Origin: Euwallacea fornicatus
Lineage: Eukaryota > Arthropoda > Insecta > Coleoptera > Curculionidae
Direction: 5' to 3'
Assembly: GCF_040115645.1 (NCBI RefSeq)
Contig: NW_027096025.1
Coordinates: 248,001-312,000 of the forward strand
DNA: 64,000 nt
The translations under genes and the position numbers were made by a program. The notes under the pieces were generated by a model. It was not told where the DNA came from and searched no databases. It saw nothing but the letters and a program-made list of their open reading frames with translations. Numbering within the stretch: position 1 is the stretch's first letter; each line of letters opens with the position of its first letter. Of the stretch, positions 23,318-37,241 are shown piece by piece.

Positions 23318-26300
23318 GAGCACATAAAGTACTATTTTTCTTGGAAGTTCAACAAGATGCAATTCTGATGTGTTGTGACATTTTTAAAATCTCGTCGAGC
23401 TGATTAATTTCACACTTTGTTTAACAAATTTGATCCTCATTTGCCGATGTTATCGAGCTTCAAAATTTGAAAAGTCAAAAAAGTTGCGTGTTTGAGCACA
23501 TAAAGTACTATTTTTCTTGGAAGTTCAACAAGATGCAATTCTGATGTGTTGTGTCATGTTAAAGATCTCGTCGAGCTGATTAATTTGACACTTTGTTTAA
23601 CAAATTTGGTCCACATTTGCCGAAGTTATCGAGCTTCAAAGTTTGAAAAGTCACACAAGTTGGGTGTTTGAGCACATGAAGTACTATTTTTCTTGGAAGT
23701 TCAACAAGATGCAATTCTGATGTGTTGTGACATTTTTAAAATCTCGTCGAGCTGATTAATTTCACACTTTGTTTAACAAATTTGGTCCTCATTTGCCGAT
23801 GTTATCGAGCTTCAAATTTTGAAAAGTCAAAAAAGTTGCGTGTTTGAGCACTTAAAGTACTATTTTTCTTGGAAGTTCAACAAGATGCAATTCTGATGTG
23901 TTGTGACATCTTCAAAATCTCGTCGAGCTGATTAATTTGACACTTTGTTTAACAAATTTGGTCCTCATTTGCCGAAGTTATCGAGTTTCAAAATTTGAAA
24001 AGTCACACAAGTTTTGTGTTTGAGCACATAAAGTACTATTTTTCTTGGAAGTTCAACAAGATGCAATTCTGATGTGATGTGACATCTTCAAAATCTCGTC
24101 TAGCTGATTAATTTCACACTTTGTTTAACAAATTTGGTCCTCATTTGCCGATGTTATGGAGCTTCAAAGTTTGAAAAGTCACACAGGTTGTGTGTTTGAG
24201 CACATAAAGTACTATTTTTCTTGGAAGTTCAACAAGATGCAATTCTGATGTGTTGTGACATCTTCAAAATCTCGTCGAGCTGATTAATTTGACACTTTGT
24301 TTAAGGAATTTGGTGCTCATATGCCGAAGTTATCGAGCTTCAAAGTTTGAAAAGTCACACAAGTTGTGTGTGTTTGAGCACATAAAGTACTATTTTTCTT
24401 GGAAGTTCAACAAGATGCAATTCTGATGTGTTGTGTCATGTTAAAGATCTCGTCGAGCTGATTAATTTGACACTTTGTTTAAGGAATTTGGTGCTCATAT
24501 GCTGAAGTTATCGAGCTTCAAAATTTGAAAAGTCACACAAGTTGTGTGTTTGAGCACATAAAGTACTATTTTTCTTGGAACTTCAACAAGATGCAATTCT
24601 GATGTGTTGTGTCATGTTAAAGATCTCGTCGAGCTGATTAATTTGACACTCTGTTTAACAAATTTGGTCCTCATTTGCCGATGTTATGAAGCTTCAAAGT
24701 TTGAAAAGTCACACAGGTTGTGTGTTTGAGCACATAAAGTACTATTTTTCTTGGAAGTTCAACAAGATGCAATTCTGATGTGTTGTGACATCTTCAAAAT
24801 CTCGTCGAGCTGATTAATTTGACACTTTGTTTAAGGAATTTGGTGCTCATATGCCGAAGTTATCGAGCTTCAAAGTTTGAAAAGTCACACAATGTTGTGT
24901 GTGTTTGAGCACATAAAGTACTATTTTTCTTGGAAGTTCAACAAGATGCAATTCTGATGTGTTGTGACATCTTCAAAATCTCGTCGAGCTGATTAATGTG
25001 ACACTGTGTTTAACAAATTTGGTCCTCATTTGCCGAAGTCATCGAGTTTCAAATTTTTGAAAAGTCAAAAAAGTTGCGTGTTTGAGCACATAAAGTACTA
25101 CTTTTCTTGGAAGTTCAACAAGATGCAATTCTGATGTGTTGTGACATCTTCAAAATCTCGTCGAGCTGATTAATTTGACACTGTGTTTAACAAATTTGGT
25201 CCTCATTTGCCGAAGTTATCGAGCTTCAAAGTTTGAAAAGTCACACAAGTTGTGTGTGTTTGAGCACATAAAGTACTATTTTTCTTGGAAGTTCAACAAG
25301 ATGCAATTCTGATGTGTTGTGTCATGTTAAAGATCTCGTCGAGCTGATTAATTTGACACTTTGTTTAAGGAATTTGGTGCTCATATGCCGAAGTTATCGA
25401 GCTTCAAAGTTTGAAAAGTCACACAAGTTGTGTGTTTGAGCACATAAAGTACTATTTTTTTTGGAAGTTCAACAAGATGCAATTCTGATGTGTTGTGACA
25501 TCTTCAAAATCTCGTTGAGCTGACTAATTTGACACTTTGTTTAACAAATTTGGTCCACATTTGCCGAAGTTATCGAGCTTCAAAGTTTGAAAAGTCACAC
25601 AAGTTGGGTGTTTGAGCACATGAAGTACTATTTTTCTTGGAAGTTCAACAAGATGCAATTCTGATGTGTTGTGTCATGTTAAAGATCTCGTCGAGCTGAT
25701 TAATTTGACACTTTGTTTAACAAATTTGGTCCTCATTTGCCGAAGTTATCGAGTTTCAAATTTTGAAAAGTCACACAAGTTGTGTGTTTGAGCACATAAA
25801 GTACTATTTTTCTTGGAAGTTCAACAAGATGCAATTCTGATGTGTTGTGACATCTTCAAAATCTCGTCGAGCTGATTAATGTGACACTGTGTTTAACAAA
25901 TTTGGTCCTCATTTGCCGAAGTTATCGAGTTTCAAAATTTGAAAAGTCACACAAGTTGTGTGTGTTTGAGCACATAAAGTACTATTTTTCTTGGAAGTTC
26001 AACAAGATGCAATTCTGATGTGTTGTGAGATCTTCAAAATCTCGTCGAGCTGATTAATGTGACACTGTGTTTAACAAATTTGGTCCTCATTTGCCGAAGT
26101 TATCGAGCTTCAAAGTTTGAAAAGTCACACAAGTTGGGTGTTTGAGCACATAAAGTACTATTTTTCTTGGAAGTTCAACAAGATGCAATTGTGATGTGTT
26201 GTGACATTTTTAAAATCTCGTCGAGCTGATTAATTTCACACTTTGTTTAACAAATTTGGTCCTCATTTGCCGATGTTATGGAGCTTCAAAGTTTGAAAAG

Positions 26301-26495
26301 TCACACAGGTTGTGTGTTTGAGCACATAAAGTACTATTTTTCTTGGAAGTTCAACAAGATGCAATTCTGATGTGTTGTGACATCTTCAAAATCTCGTCGA
26401 GCTGATTAATTTGACACTTTGTTTAACAAATTTGGTCCTCATTTGCCGAAGTTATCGAGTTTCAAATTTTGAAAAGTCAAAAAAGTTGCGTGTTT
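23318..26495 (+). repeat. 18-monomer tandem duplication, right copy
   Basis: Right copy of 20,140-23,317, beginning in the CAAAAAAGTTGC linker near 23,310, which is where the left copy also ends. After about 26,560 the sequence differs: it goes into a CGTCTAGCTG monomer instead of an ACATTTTTAAAATC one. Confidence 0.85.
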
Positions 26496-28130
26496 GAGCA
26501 CATAAAGTACTATTTTTCTTGGAAGTTCAACAAGATGCAATTCTGATGTGTTGTGACATCTTCAAAATCTCGTCTAGCTGATTAATTTGACACTTTGTTT
26601 AACAAATTTGGTCCTCATTTGCCGATGTTATGGAGCTTCAAAGTTTGAAAAGTCACACAGGTTGTGTGTTTGAGCACATAAAGTACTATTTTTCTTGGAA
26701 GTTCAACAAGATGCAATTCTGATGTGTTGTGACATCTTCAAAATCTCGTCGAGCTGATTAATGTGACACTGTGTTTAACAAATTTGGTCCTCATTTGCCG
26801 AAGTCATCGAGTTTCAAATTTTTGAAAAGTCAAAAAAGTTGCGTGTTTGAGCACATAAAGTACTACTTTTCTTGGAAGTTCAACAAGATGCAATTCTGAT
26901 GTGTTGTGACATCTTCAAAATCTCGTCGAGCTGATTAATTTGACACTTTGTTTAAGGAATTTGGTGCTCATTTGCCGAAGTTATCGAGCTTCAAAGTTTG
27001 AAAAGTCACACAAGTTGTGTGTTTGAGCACATAAAGTACTATTTTTCTTGGAAGTTCAACAAGATGCAATTCTGATGTGTTGTGACATCTTCAAAATCTC
27101 GTCGAGCTGATTAATGTGACACTGTGTTTAACAAATTTGGTCCTCATTTGCCGAAGTCATCGAGTTTCAAATTTTTGAAAAGTCAAAAAAGTTGCGTGTT
27201 TGAGCACATAAAGTACTACTTTTCTTGGAAGTTCAACAAGATGCAATTCTGATGTGTTGTGACATCTTCAAAATCTCGTCGAGCTGATTAATTTGACACT
27301 TTGTTTAAGGAATTTGGTGCTCATTTGCCGAAGTTATCGAGCTTCAAAGTTTGAAAAGTCACACAAGTTGTGTGTGTTTGAGCACATAAAGTACTATTTT
27401 TCTTGGAAGTTCAACAAGATGCAATTCTGATGTGTTGTGACATCTTCAAAATCTCGTCGAGCTGATTAATTTGACACTTTGTTTAACAAATTTGGTCCTC
27501 ATTTGCCGAAGTCATCGAGTTTCAAATTTTTGAAAAGTCAAAAAAGTTGCGTGTTTGAGCACATAAAGTACTACTTTTCTTGGAAGTTCAACAAGATGCA
27601 ATTCTGATGTGTTGTGACATCTTCAAAATCTCGTCGAGCTGATTAATTTGACACTGTGTTTAACAAATTTGGTCCTCATTTGCCGAAGTTATCGAGCTTC
27701 AAAGTTTGAAAAGTCACACAAGTTGTGTGTGTTTGAGCACATAAAGTACTATTTTTCTTGGAAGTTCAACAAGATGCAATTCTGATGTGTTGTGTCATGT
27801 TAAAGATCTCGTCGAGCTGATTAATTTGACACTTTGTTTAAGGAATTTGGTGCTCATATGCCGAAGTTATCGAGCTTCAAAGTTTGAAAAGTCACACAAG
27901 TTGTGTGTTTGAGCACATAAAGTACTATTTTTTTTGGAAGTTCAACAAGATGCAATTCTGATGTGTTGTGACATCTTCAAAATCTCGTTGAGCTGACTAA
28001 TTTGACACTTTGTTTAACAAATTTGGTCCACATTTGCCGAAGTTATCGAGCTTCAAAGTTTGAAAAGTCACACAAGTTGGGTGTTTGAGCACATGAAGTA
28101 CTATTTTTCTTGGAAGTTCAACAAGATGCA
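26496..28130 (+). repeat. Return of dimer cassette, copy of ~12.3-13.6 kb
   Basis: Two monomers (CGTCTAGCTG with GATGTTATGGAGC, then the CAGGTTG linker) lead at about 26,745 into the dimer-type alternation and then the CGTTGAGCTGACTAA monomer (27,987). Positions from about 26,745 to 28,110 align with about 12,275 to 13,640, and again with about 40,670 to 42,035 (offset 13,925 bp). The dimer run is thus present at 0.9, 5.3, 12.2, 26.7, 36.6 and 40.7 kb, in addition to shorter remnants. Confidence 0.75.
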
Positions 28131-29270
28131 ATTCTGATGTGTTGTGAGATCTTCAAAATCTCGTCGAGCTGATTAATGTGACACTGTGTTTAACAAATTT
28201 GGTCCTCATTTGCCGAAGTTATCGAGCTTCAAAGTTTGAAAAGTCACACAAGTTGGGTGTTTGAGCACATAAAGTACTATTTTTCTTGGAAGTTCAACAA
28301 GATGCAATTGTGATGTGTTGTGACATTTTTAAAATCTCGTCGAGCTGATTAATTTCACACTTTGTTTAACAAATTTGGTCCTCATTTGCCGATGTTATGG
28401 AGCTTCAAAGTTTGAAAAGTCACACAGGTTGTGTGTTTGAGCACATAAAGTACTATTTTTCTTGGAAGTTCAACAAGATGCAATTCTGATGTGTTGTGAC
28501 ATCTTCAAAATCTCGTCGAGCTGATTAATTTGACACTTTGTTTAACAAATTTGGTCCTCATTTGCCGAAGTTATCGAGTTTCAAATTTTGAAAAGTCAAA
28601 AAAGTTGCGTGTTTGAGCACATAAAGTACTATTTTTCTTGGAAGTTCATCAAGATGCAATTCTGATGTGTTGTGACATCTTCAAAATCTCGTCTAGCTGA
28701 TTAATTTGACACTTTGTTTAACAAATTTGGTCCTCATTTGCCGATGTTATGGAGCTTCAAAGTTTGAAAAGTCACACAGGTTGTGTGTTTGAGCACATAA
28801 AGTACTATTTTTCTTGGAAGTTCAACAAGATGCAATTCTGATGTGTTGTGACATCTTCAAAATCTCGTCGAGCTGATTAATTTGACACTTTGTTTAAGGA
28901 ATTTGGTGCTCATATGCCGAAGTTATCGAGCTTCAAAGTTTGAAAAGTCACAAAAGTTGGGTGTTTGAGCACATAAAGTACTATTTTTCTTGGAAGTTCA
29001 ACAAGATGCAATTCTGATGTGTTGTGACATCTTCAAAATCTCGTCGAGCTGATTAATTTGACACTCTGTTTAACAAATTTGGTCCACATTTGCCGATGTT
29101 ATCGAGCTTCAAAATTTGAAAAGTCACACAAGTTGTGTGTTGGAGCACATAAAGTACTATTTTTCTTGGAAGTTCAACAAGATGCAATTCTGATGTGTTG
29201 TGTCATGTTAAAGATCTCGTCGAGCTGATTAATTTGACACTTTGTTTAACAAATTTGGTCCTCATTTGCC
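28131..29270 (+). repeat. 17-monomer-offset block, left copy (3,000 bp)
   Basis: The segment from GTGAGATCTTC (28,145) to about 29,270 recurs at 31,145-32,270 with an offset of exactly 3,000 bp (17 monomers). Shared markers are CAATTGTGATG, CGTCTAGCTG, CACAAAAGTTGGG and GTGTTGGAG (29,137 and 32,137). A private change GTTCATCAAG is at 28,649 (GTTCAACAAG at 31,649). Confidence 0.85.
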
Positions 29271-30765
29271 GATGTTATGGAGCTTCAAAGTTTGAAAAGT
29301 CACACAGGTTGTGTGTTTGAGCACATAAAGTACTATTTTTCTTGGAAGTTCAACAAGATGCAATTCTGATGTGTTGTGACATCTTCAAAATCTCGTCGAG
29401 CTGATTAATTTGACACTTTGTTTAAGGAATTTGGTGCTCATATGCCGAAGTTATCGAGCTTCAAAGTTTGAAAAGTCACAAAAGTTGGGTGTTTGAGCAC
29501 ATAAAGTACTATTTTTCTTGGAAGTTCAACAAGATGCAATTCTGATGTGTTGTGACATCTTCAAAATCTCGTCGAGCTGATTAATTTGACACTTTGTTTA
29601 AGGAATTTGGTGCTCATTTGCCGAAGTTATCGAGCTTCAAAGTTTGAAAAGTCACACAAGTTGTGTGTTTGAGCACATAAAGTACTATTTTTCTTGGAAG
29701 TTCAACAAGATGCAATTCTGATGTGTTGTGACATCTTCAAAATCTCGTCGAGCTGATTAATGTGACACTGTGTTTAACAAATTTGGTCCTCATTTGCCGA
29801 AGTCATCGAGTTTCAAATTTTTGAAAAGTCAAAAAAGTTGCGTGTTTGAGCACATAAAGTACTACTTTTCTTGGAAGTTCAACAAGATGCAATTCTGATG
29901 TGTTGTGACATCTTCAAAATCTCGTCGAGCTGATTAATTTGACACTTTGTTTAAGGAATTTGGTGCTCATTTGCCGAAGTTATCGAGCTTCAAAGTTTGA
30001 AAAGTCACACAAGTTGTGTGTGTTTGAGCACATAAAGTACTATTTTTCTTGGAAGTTCAACAAGATGCAATTCTGATGTGTTGTGACATCTTCAAAATCT
30101 CGTCGAGCTGATTAATTTGACACTTTGTTTAACAAATTTGGTCCTCATTTGCCGAAGTCATCGAGTTTCAAATTTTTGAAAAGTCAAAAAAGTTGCGTGT
30201 TTGAGCACATAAAGTACTACTTTTCTTGGAAGTTCAACAAGATGCAATTCTGATGTGTTGTGACATCTTCAAAATCTCGTCGAGCTGATTAATTTGACAC
30301 TGTGTTTAACAAATTTGGTCCTCATTTGCCGAAGTTATCGAGCTTCAAAGTTTGAAAAGTCACACAAGTTGTGTGTGTTTGAGCACATAAAGTACTATTT
30401 TTCTTGGAAGTTCAACAAGATGCAATTCTGATGTGTTGTGTCATGTTAAAGATCTCGTCGAGCTGATTAATTTGACACTTTGTTTAAGGAATTTGGTGCT
30501 CATATGCCGAAGTTATCGAGCTTCAAAGTTTGAAAAGTCACACAAGTTGTGTGTTTGAGCACATAAAGTACTATTTTTTTTGGAAGTTCAACAAGATGCA
30601 ATTCTGATGTGTTGTGACATCTTCAAAATCTCGTTGAGCTGACTAATTTGACACTTTGTTTAACAAATTTGGTCCACATTTGCCGAAGTTATCGAGCTTC
30701 AAAGTTTGAAAAGTCACACAAGTTGGGTGTTTGAGCACATGAAGTACTATTTTTCTTGGAAGTTC
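29271..30765 (+). repeat. Junction plus 15-monomer-offset repeat of 26.9-28.1 kb
   Basis: Near 29,270 the array jumps back three monomers (528 bp): the CACAAAAGTTGGG and TTAAGGAATTT monomers of 28,900 reappear at 29,430. From about 29,580 to 30,765 it then repeats 26,935-28,120 with an offset of 2,646 bp (15 monomers), the CGTTGAGCTGACTAA marker being at 27,987 and 30,633. Confidence 0.75.
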
Positions 30766-33700
30766 AACAAGATGCAATTCTGATGTGTTGTGTCATGTTA
30801 AAGATCTCGTCGAGCTGATTAATTTGACACTTTGTTTAACAAATTTGGTCCTCATTTGCCGAAGTTATCGAGTTTCAAATTTTGAAAAGTCACACAAGTT
30901 GTGTGTTTGAGCACATAAAGTACTATTTTTCTTGGAAGTTCAACAAGATGCAATTCTGATGTGTTGTGACATCTTCAAAATCTCGTCGAGCTGATTAATG
31001 TGACACTGTGTTTAACAAATTTGGTCCTCATTTGCCGAAGTTATCGAGTTTCAAAATTTGAAAAGTCACACAAGTTGTGTGTGTTTGAGCACATAAAGTA
31101 CTATTTTTCTTGGAAGTTCAACAAGATGCAATTCTGATGTGTTGTGAGATCTTCAAAATCTCGTCGAGCTGATTAATGTGACACTGTGTTTAACAAATTT
31201 GGTCCTCATTTGCCGAAGTTATCGAGCTTCAAAGTTTGAAAAGTCACACAAGTTGGGTGTTTGAGCACATAAAGTACTATTTTTCTTGGAAGTTCAACAA
31301 GATGCAATTGTGATGTGTTGTGACATTTTTAAAATCTCGTCGAGCTGATTAATTTCACACTTTGTTTAACAAATTTGGTCCTCATTTGCCGATGTTATGG
31401 AGCTTCAAAGTTTGAAAAGTCACACAGGTTGTGTGTTTGAGCACATAAAGTACTATTTTTCTTGGAAGTTCAACAAGATGCAATTCTGATGTGTTGTGAC
31501 ATCTTCAAAATCTCGTCGAGCTGATTAATTTGACACTTTGTTTAACAAATTTGGTCCTCATTTGCCGAAGTTATCGAGTTTCAAATTTTGAAAAGTCAAA
31601 AAAGTTGCGTGTTTGAGCACATAAAGTACTATTTTTCTTGGAAGTTCAACAAGATGCAATTCTGATGTGTTGTGACATCTTCAAAATCTCGTCTAGCTGA
31701 TTAATTTGACACTTTGTTTAACAAATTTGGTCCTCATTTGCCGATGTTATGGAGCTTCAAAGTTTGAAAAGTCACACAGGTTGTGTGTTTGAGCACATAA
31801 AGTACTATTTTTCTTGGAAGTTCAACAAGATGCAATTCTGATGTGTTGTGACATCTTCAAAATCTCGTCGAGCTGATTAATTTGACACTTTGTTTAAGGA
31901 ATTTGGTGCTCATATGCCGAAGTTATCGAGCTTCAAAGTTTGAAAAGTCACAAAAGTTGGGTGTTTGAGCACATAAAGTACTATTTTTCTTGGAAGTTCA
32001 ACAAGATGCAATTCTGATGTGTTGTGACATCTTCAAAATCTCGTCGAGCTGATTAATTTGACACTCTGTTTAACAAATTTGGTCCACATTTGCCGATGTT
32101 ATCGAGCTTCAAAATTTGAAAAGTCACACAAGTTGTGTGTTGGAGCACATAAAGTACTATTTTTCTTGGAAGTTCAACAAGATGCAATTCTGATGTGTTG
32201 TGTCATGTTAAAGATCTCGTCGAGCTGATTAATTTGACACTTTGTTTAACAAATTTGGTCCTCATTTGCCGAAGTTATCGAGTGTCAAATTTTGAAAAGT
32301 CACACAAGTTGTGTGTTTGAGCACATAAAGTACTATTTTTCTTGGAAGTTCAACAAGATGCAATTCTGATGTGTTGTGACATTTTTAAAATCTCGTCGAG
32401 CTGATTAATTTCACACTTTGTTTAACAAATTTGATCCTCATTTGCCGATGTTATCGAGCTTCAAAATTTGAAAAGTCAAAAAAGTTGCGTGTTTGAGCAC
32501 TTAAAGTACTATTTTTCTTGGAAGTTCAACAAGATGCAATTCTGATGTGTTGTGACATTTTTAAAATCTCGTCGAGCTGATTAATTTGACACTTTGTTTA
32601 ACAAATTTGATCCACATTTGCCGAAGTTATCGAGCTTCAAAGTTTGAAAAGTCACACAAGTTGGGTGTTTGAGCACATGAAGTACTATTTTTCTTGGAAG
32701 TTCAACAAGATGCAATTCTGATGTGTTGTGACATTTTTAAAATCTCGTCGAGCTGATTAATTTCACACTTTGTTTAACAAATTTGGTCCTCATTTGCCGA
32801 TGTTATCGAGCTTCAAATTTTGAAAAGTCAAAAAAGTTGCGTGTTTGAGCACTTAAAGTACTATTTTTCTTGGAAGTTCAACAAGATTCAATTCTGATGT
32901 GTTGTGACATCTTCAAAATCTCGTCGAGCTGATTAATTTGACACTTTGTTTAACAAATTTGGTCCTCATTTGCCGAAGTTATCGAGTTTCAAAATTTGAA
33001 AAGTCACACAAGTTTTGTGTTTGAGCACATAAAGTACTATTTTTCTTGGAAGTTCAACAAGATGCAATTCTGATGTGATGTGACATCTTCAAAATCTCGT
33101 CTAGCTGATTAATTTCACACTTTGTTTAACAAATTTGGTCCTCATTTGCCGATGTTATGGAGCTTCAAAGTTTGAAAAGTCACACAGGTTGTGTGTTTGA
33201 GCACATAAAGTACTATTTTTCTTGGAAGTTCAACAAGATGCAATTCTGATGTGTTGTGACATCTTCAAAATCTCGTCGAGCTGATTAATTTGACACTTTG
33301 TTTAAGGAATTTGGTGCTCATATGCCGAAGTTATCGAGCTTCAAAGTTTGAAAAGTCACACAAGTTGTGTGTGTTTGAGCACATAAAGTACTATTTTTCT
33401 TGGAAGTTCAACAAGATGCAATTCTGATGTGTTGTGTCATGTTAAAGATCTCGTCGAGCTGATTAATTTGACACTTTGTTTAAGGAATTTGGTGCTCATA
33501 TGCTGAAGTTATCGAGCTTCAAAGTTTGAAAAGTCACACAAGTTGTGTGTTTGAGCACATAAAGTACTATTTTTCTTGGAACTTCAACAAGATGCAATTC
33601 TGATGTGTTGTGTCATGTTAAAGATCTCGTCAAGCTGATTAATTTGACACTCTGTTTAACAAATTTGGTCCTCATTTGCCGATGTTATGGAGCTTCAAAG

Positions 33701-35690
33701 TTTGAAAAGTCACACAGGTTGTGTGTTTGAGCACATAAAGTACTATTTTTCTTGGAAGTTCAACAAGATGCAATTCTGATGTGTTGTGACATCTTCAAAA
33801 TCTCGTCGAGCTGATTAATTTGACACTTTGTTTAAGGAATTTGGTGCTCATATGCCGAAGTTATCGAGCTTCAAAGTTTGAAAAGTCACACAAGTTGTGT
33901 GTGTTTGAGCACATAAAGTACTATTTTTCTTGGAAGTTCAACAAGATGCAATTCTGATGTGTTGTGTCATGTTAAAGATCTCGTCGAGCTGATTAATTTT
34001 ACACTTTGTTTAAGGAATTTTGTGCTCATGTGCCGAAGTTATCGAGCTTCAAAGTTTGAAAAGTCACACAAGTTGTGTGTTTGAGCACTTAAAGTACTAT
34101 TTTTTTTGGAAGTTCAACAAGATGCAATTCTGATGTGTAGTGACATCTTCAAAATCTCGTCGAGCTGATTAATTTGACACTTTGTGTAAGGAATTTGGTG
34201 CTCATTTGCCGAAGTTATCGAGCTTCAAAGTTTGAAAAGTCACACAAGTTGTGTGTGTGAGCACATAAAGTACTATTTTTCTTGGAAGTTCAACAAGATG
34301 CAATTCTGATGTGTTGGGACATCTTCATAATCTCGTTGAGCTGACTAATTTGACACTTTGTTTAACAAATTTGGTCCACATTTGCCGAAGTTATCGAGCT
34401 TCAAAGTTTGAAAAGTCACACAAGTTGGGTGTTTGAGCACATGAAGTACTATTTTTCTTGGAAGTTCAACAAGATGCAATTCTGATGTGTTGTGTCATGT
34501 TAAAGATCTCGTCGAGCTGATTAATTTGACACTTTGTTTAACAAATTTGGTCCACATATGCCGAAGTTATCGAGTTTCAAAGTTTGAAAAGTCACACAAG
34601 TTGGGTGTTTGAGCACATGAAGTACTATTTTTCTTGGAAGTTCAACAAGATGCAATTCTGATGTGTTGTGACATCTTCAAAATCTCGTCTAGCTGATTAA
34701 TTTGACACTTTGTTTAACATATTTGGTCCTCATTTGCCGATGTTATGGAGCTTCAAAGTTTGAAAAGTCACACAGGTTGTGTGTTTGAGCACATAAAGTA
34801 CTATTTTTCTTGGAAGTTCAACAAGATGCAATTCTGATGTGTTGTGACATCATCAAAATCTCGTCGAGCTGATTAATGTGACACTGTGTTTAACAAATTT
34901 GGTCCTCATTTGCCGAAGTTATCGAGTTTCAAAATTTGAAAAGTCACACAAGTTTTGTGTTTGAGCACATAAAGTACTATTTTTCTTGGAAGTTCAACAA
35001 GATGCAATTCTGATGTGTTGTGACATCTTCAAAATCTCGTCGAGCTGATTAATTTGACACTTTGTTTAACAAATTTGGTCCTCATTTGCCGAAGTTATCG
35101 AGTTTCAAATTTTGAAAGTCAAAAAAGTTGCGTGTTTGAGCACATAAAGTACTATTTTTCTTGGAAGTTCAACAAGATGCAATTCTGATGTGTTGTGACA
35201 TCTTCAAAATCTCGTCGAGCTGATTAATTTGACACTTTGTTTAAGGAATTTGGTGCTCATTTGCCGAAGTTATCGAGCTTCAAAGTTTGAAAAGTCACAC
35301 AAGTTGTGTGTTTGAGCACTTAAAGTACTATTTTTCTTGGAAGTTCAACAAGATGCAATTCTGATGTGTTGTGACATTTTTAAAATCTCGTCGAGCTGAT
35401 TAATTTGACACTGTGTTTAACAAATTTGGTCCTCATTTGCCGATGTTATCGAGCTTCAAAATTTGAAAAGTCACACAAGTTGTGTGTTTGAGCACATAAA
35501 GTACTATTTTTCTTGGAAGTTCAACAAGATGAAATTCTGATGTGTTGTGAGATCTTCAAAATCTCGTCGAGCTGATTAATGTGACACTGTGTTTAACAAA
35601 TTTGGTCCTCATTTGCCGAAGTTATCGAGCTTCAAAGTTTGAAAAGTCACACAAGTTGGGTGTTTGAGCACATAAAGTACTATTTTTCTT
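29570..35690 (+). repeat. 6.1-kb segment, first copy of a 64-monomer-offset duplication
   Basis: This segment overlaps the entries above. It corresponds to about 40,850-46,970. The offset is 11,279 bp up to the GATGTGATGTG monomer (33,017 and 44,296) and 11,277 bp after it, because the linker at 44,640 lacks one GT unit. The match ends near 35,708, where this copy has a second GATGAAATTCTG monomer and the other has GATGCAATTGTG. Since the offset spans the 4,052-bp tandem copy, the long-range duplication and the 23-mer duplication happened on top of each other. Confidence 0.8.
30766..33189 (+). repeat. Mosaic of 25-26.8-kb and 15-16-kb types
   Basis: About 30,140-31,880 aligns with 25,020-26,760 (offset 5,119 bp, 29 monomers), so the first part continues that block. 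From 31,860 the order CACAAAAGTTGGG, ACACTCTG, GTGTTGGAG (32,137), CGAGTGTC, ACATTTTTAAAATC with TTTGATCC follows the 15.3-16.3-kb cassette, ending with the GATGTGATGTG monomer at 33,017. A private change GATTCAATTC lies near 32,886, and a TTTGATCCACATTTG combination near 32,606 is shared only with 43.9, 48.3 and 51.5 kb. Confidence 0.7.
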
Positions 35691-37241
35691 GGAAGTTCAA
35701 CAAGATGAAATTCTGATGTGTTGTGAGATCTTCAAAATCTCGTCGAGCTGATTAATGTGACACTTTGTTTAACAAATTTGGTCCTCATTTGCCGAAGTTA
35801 TCGAGTTTCAAATTTTGAAAGTCAAAAAAGTTGCGTGTTTGAGCACATAAAGTACTATTTTTCTTGGAAGTTCAACAAGATGCAATTCTGATGTGTTGTG
35901 AGATCTTCAAAATCTCGTCGAGCTGATTAATGTGACACTGTGTTTAACAAATTTGGTCCTCATTTGCCGAAGTTATCGAGCTTCAAAGTTTGAAAAGTCA
36001 CACAAGTTGGGTGTTTGAGCACATAAAGTACTATTTTTCTTGGAAGTTCAACAAGATGCAATTGTGATGTGTTGTGACATTTTTAAAATCTCGTCGAGCT
36101 GATTAATTTCACACTTTGTTTAACAAATTTGGTCCTCATTTGCCGATGTTATGGAGCTTCAAAGTTTGAAAAGTCACACAGGTTGTGTGTTTGAGCACAT
36201 AAAGTACTATTTTTCTTGGAAGTTCAACAAGATGCAATTCTGATGTGTTGTGACATCTTCAAAATCTCGTCGAGCTGATTAATTTGACACTTTGTTTAAC
36301 AAATTTGGTCCTCATTTGCCGAAGTTATCGAGTTTCAAATTTTGAAAAGTCAAAAAAGTTGCGTGTTTGAGCACATAAAGTACTATTTTTCTTGGAAGTT
36401 CAACAAGATGCAATTCTGATGTGTTGTGACATCTTCAAAATCTCGTCTAGCTGATTAATTTGACACTTTGTTTAACAAATTTGGTCCTCATTTGCCGATG
36501 TTATGGAGCTTCAAAGTTTGAAAAGTCACACAGGTTGTGTGTTTGAGCACATAAAGTACTATTTTTCTTGGAAGTTCAACAAGATGCAATTCTGATGTGT
36601 TGTGACATCTTCAAAATCTCGTCGAGCTGATTAATGTGACACTGTGTTTAACAAATTTGGTCCTCATTTGCCGAAGTCATCGAGTTTCAAATTTTTGAAA
36701 AGTCAAAAAAGTTGCGTGTTTGAGCACATAAAGTACTACTTTTCTTGGAAGTTCAACAAGATGCAATTCTGATGTGTTGTGACATCTTCAAAATCTCGTC
36801 GAGCTGATTAATTTGACACTTTGTTTAAGGAATTTGGTGCTCATTTGCCGAAGTTATCGAGCTTCAAAGTTTGAAAAGTCACACAAGTTGTGTGTTTGAG
36901 CACATAAAGTACTATTTTTCTTGGAAGTTCAACAAGATGCAATTCTGATGTGTTGTGACATCTTCAAAATCTCGTCGAGCTGATTAATGTGACACTGTGT
37001 TTAACAAATTTGGTCCTCATTTGCCGAAGTCATCGAGTTTCAAATTTTTGAAAAGTCAAAAAAGTTGCGTGTTTGAGCACATAAAGTACTACTTTTCTTG
37101 GAAGTTCAACAAGATGCAATTCTGATGTGTTGTGACATCTTCAAAATCTCGTCGAGCTGATTAATTTGACACTTTGTTTAAGGAATTTGGTGCTCATTTG
37201 CCGATGTTATCGAGCTTCAAAGTTTGAAAACTCACACAAGT
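33190..37241 (+). repeat. 23-monomer tandem duplication, left copy (4,052 bp)
   Basis: This is followed directly by its copy at 37,242, with a constant offset of 4,052 bp. Distinctive shared variants in order: ATTAATTTTACAC with GAATTTTGTGCTCATGTG (33,991 and 38,043), GATGTGTAGTGAC, TTTGTGTAAGG, GTGTGTGAGCAC, GTTGGGACATCTTCATAATC, TTAACATATTTGG, one-base-shorter TTTTGAAAGTC monomers, and two GATGAAATTCTG monomers (35,530 and 35,708). A private change ACATCATCAAAATC is at about 34,848. Near 37,230 the join shows AAAACTCACAC and TTTTTCGTGGAAG, seen nowhere else. Confidence 0.9.

Noticed and set aside
20140..26495. Assembly artefact duplicating 3.2 kb
   Set aside because: Cannot be excluded without reads, but comparable whole-monomer duplications of many sizes occur throughout with their own private substitutions, so a biological origin is simpler.
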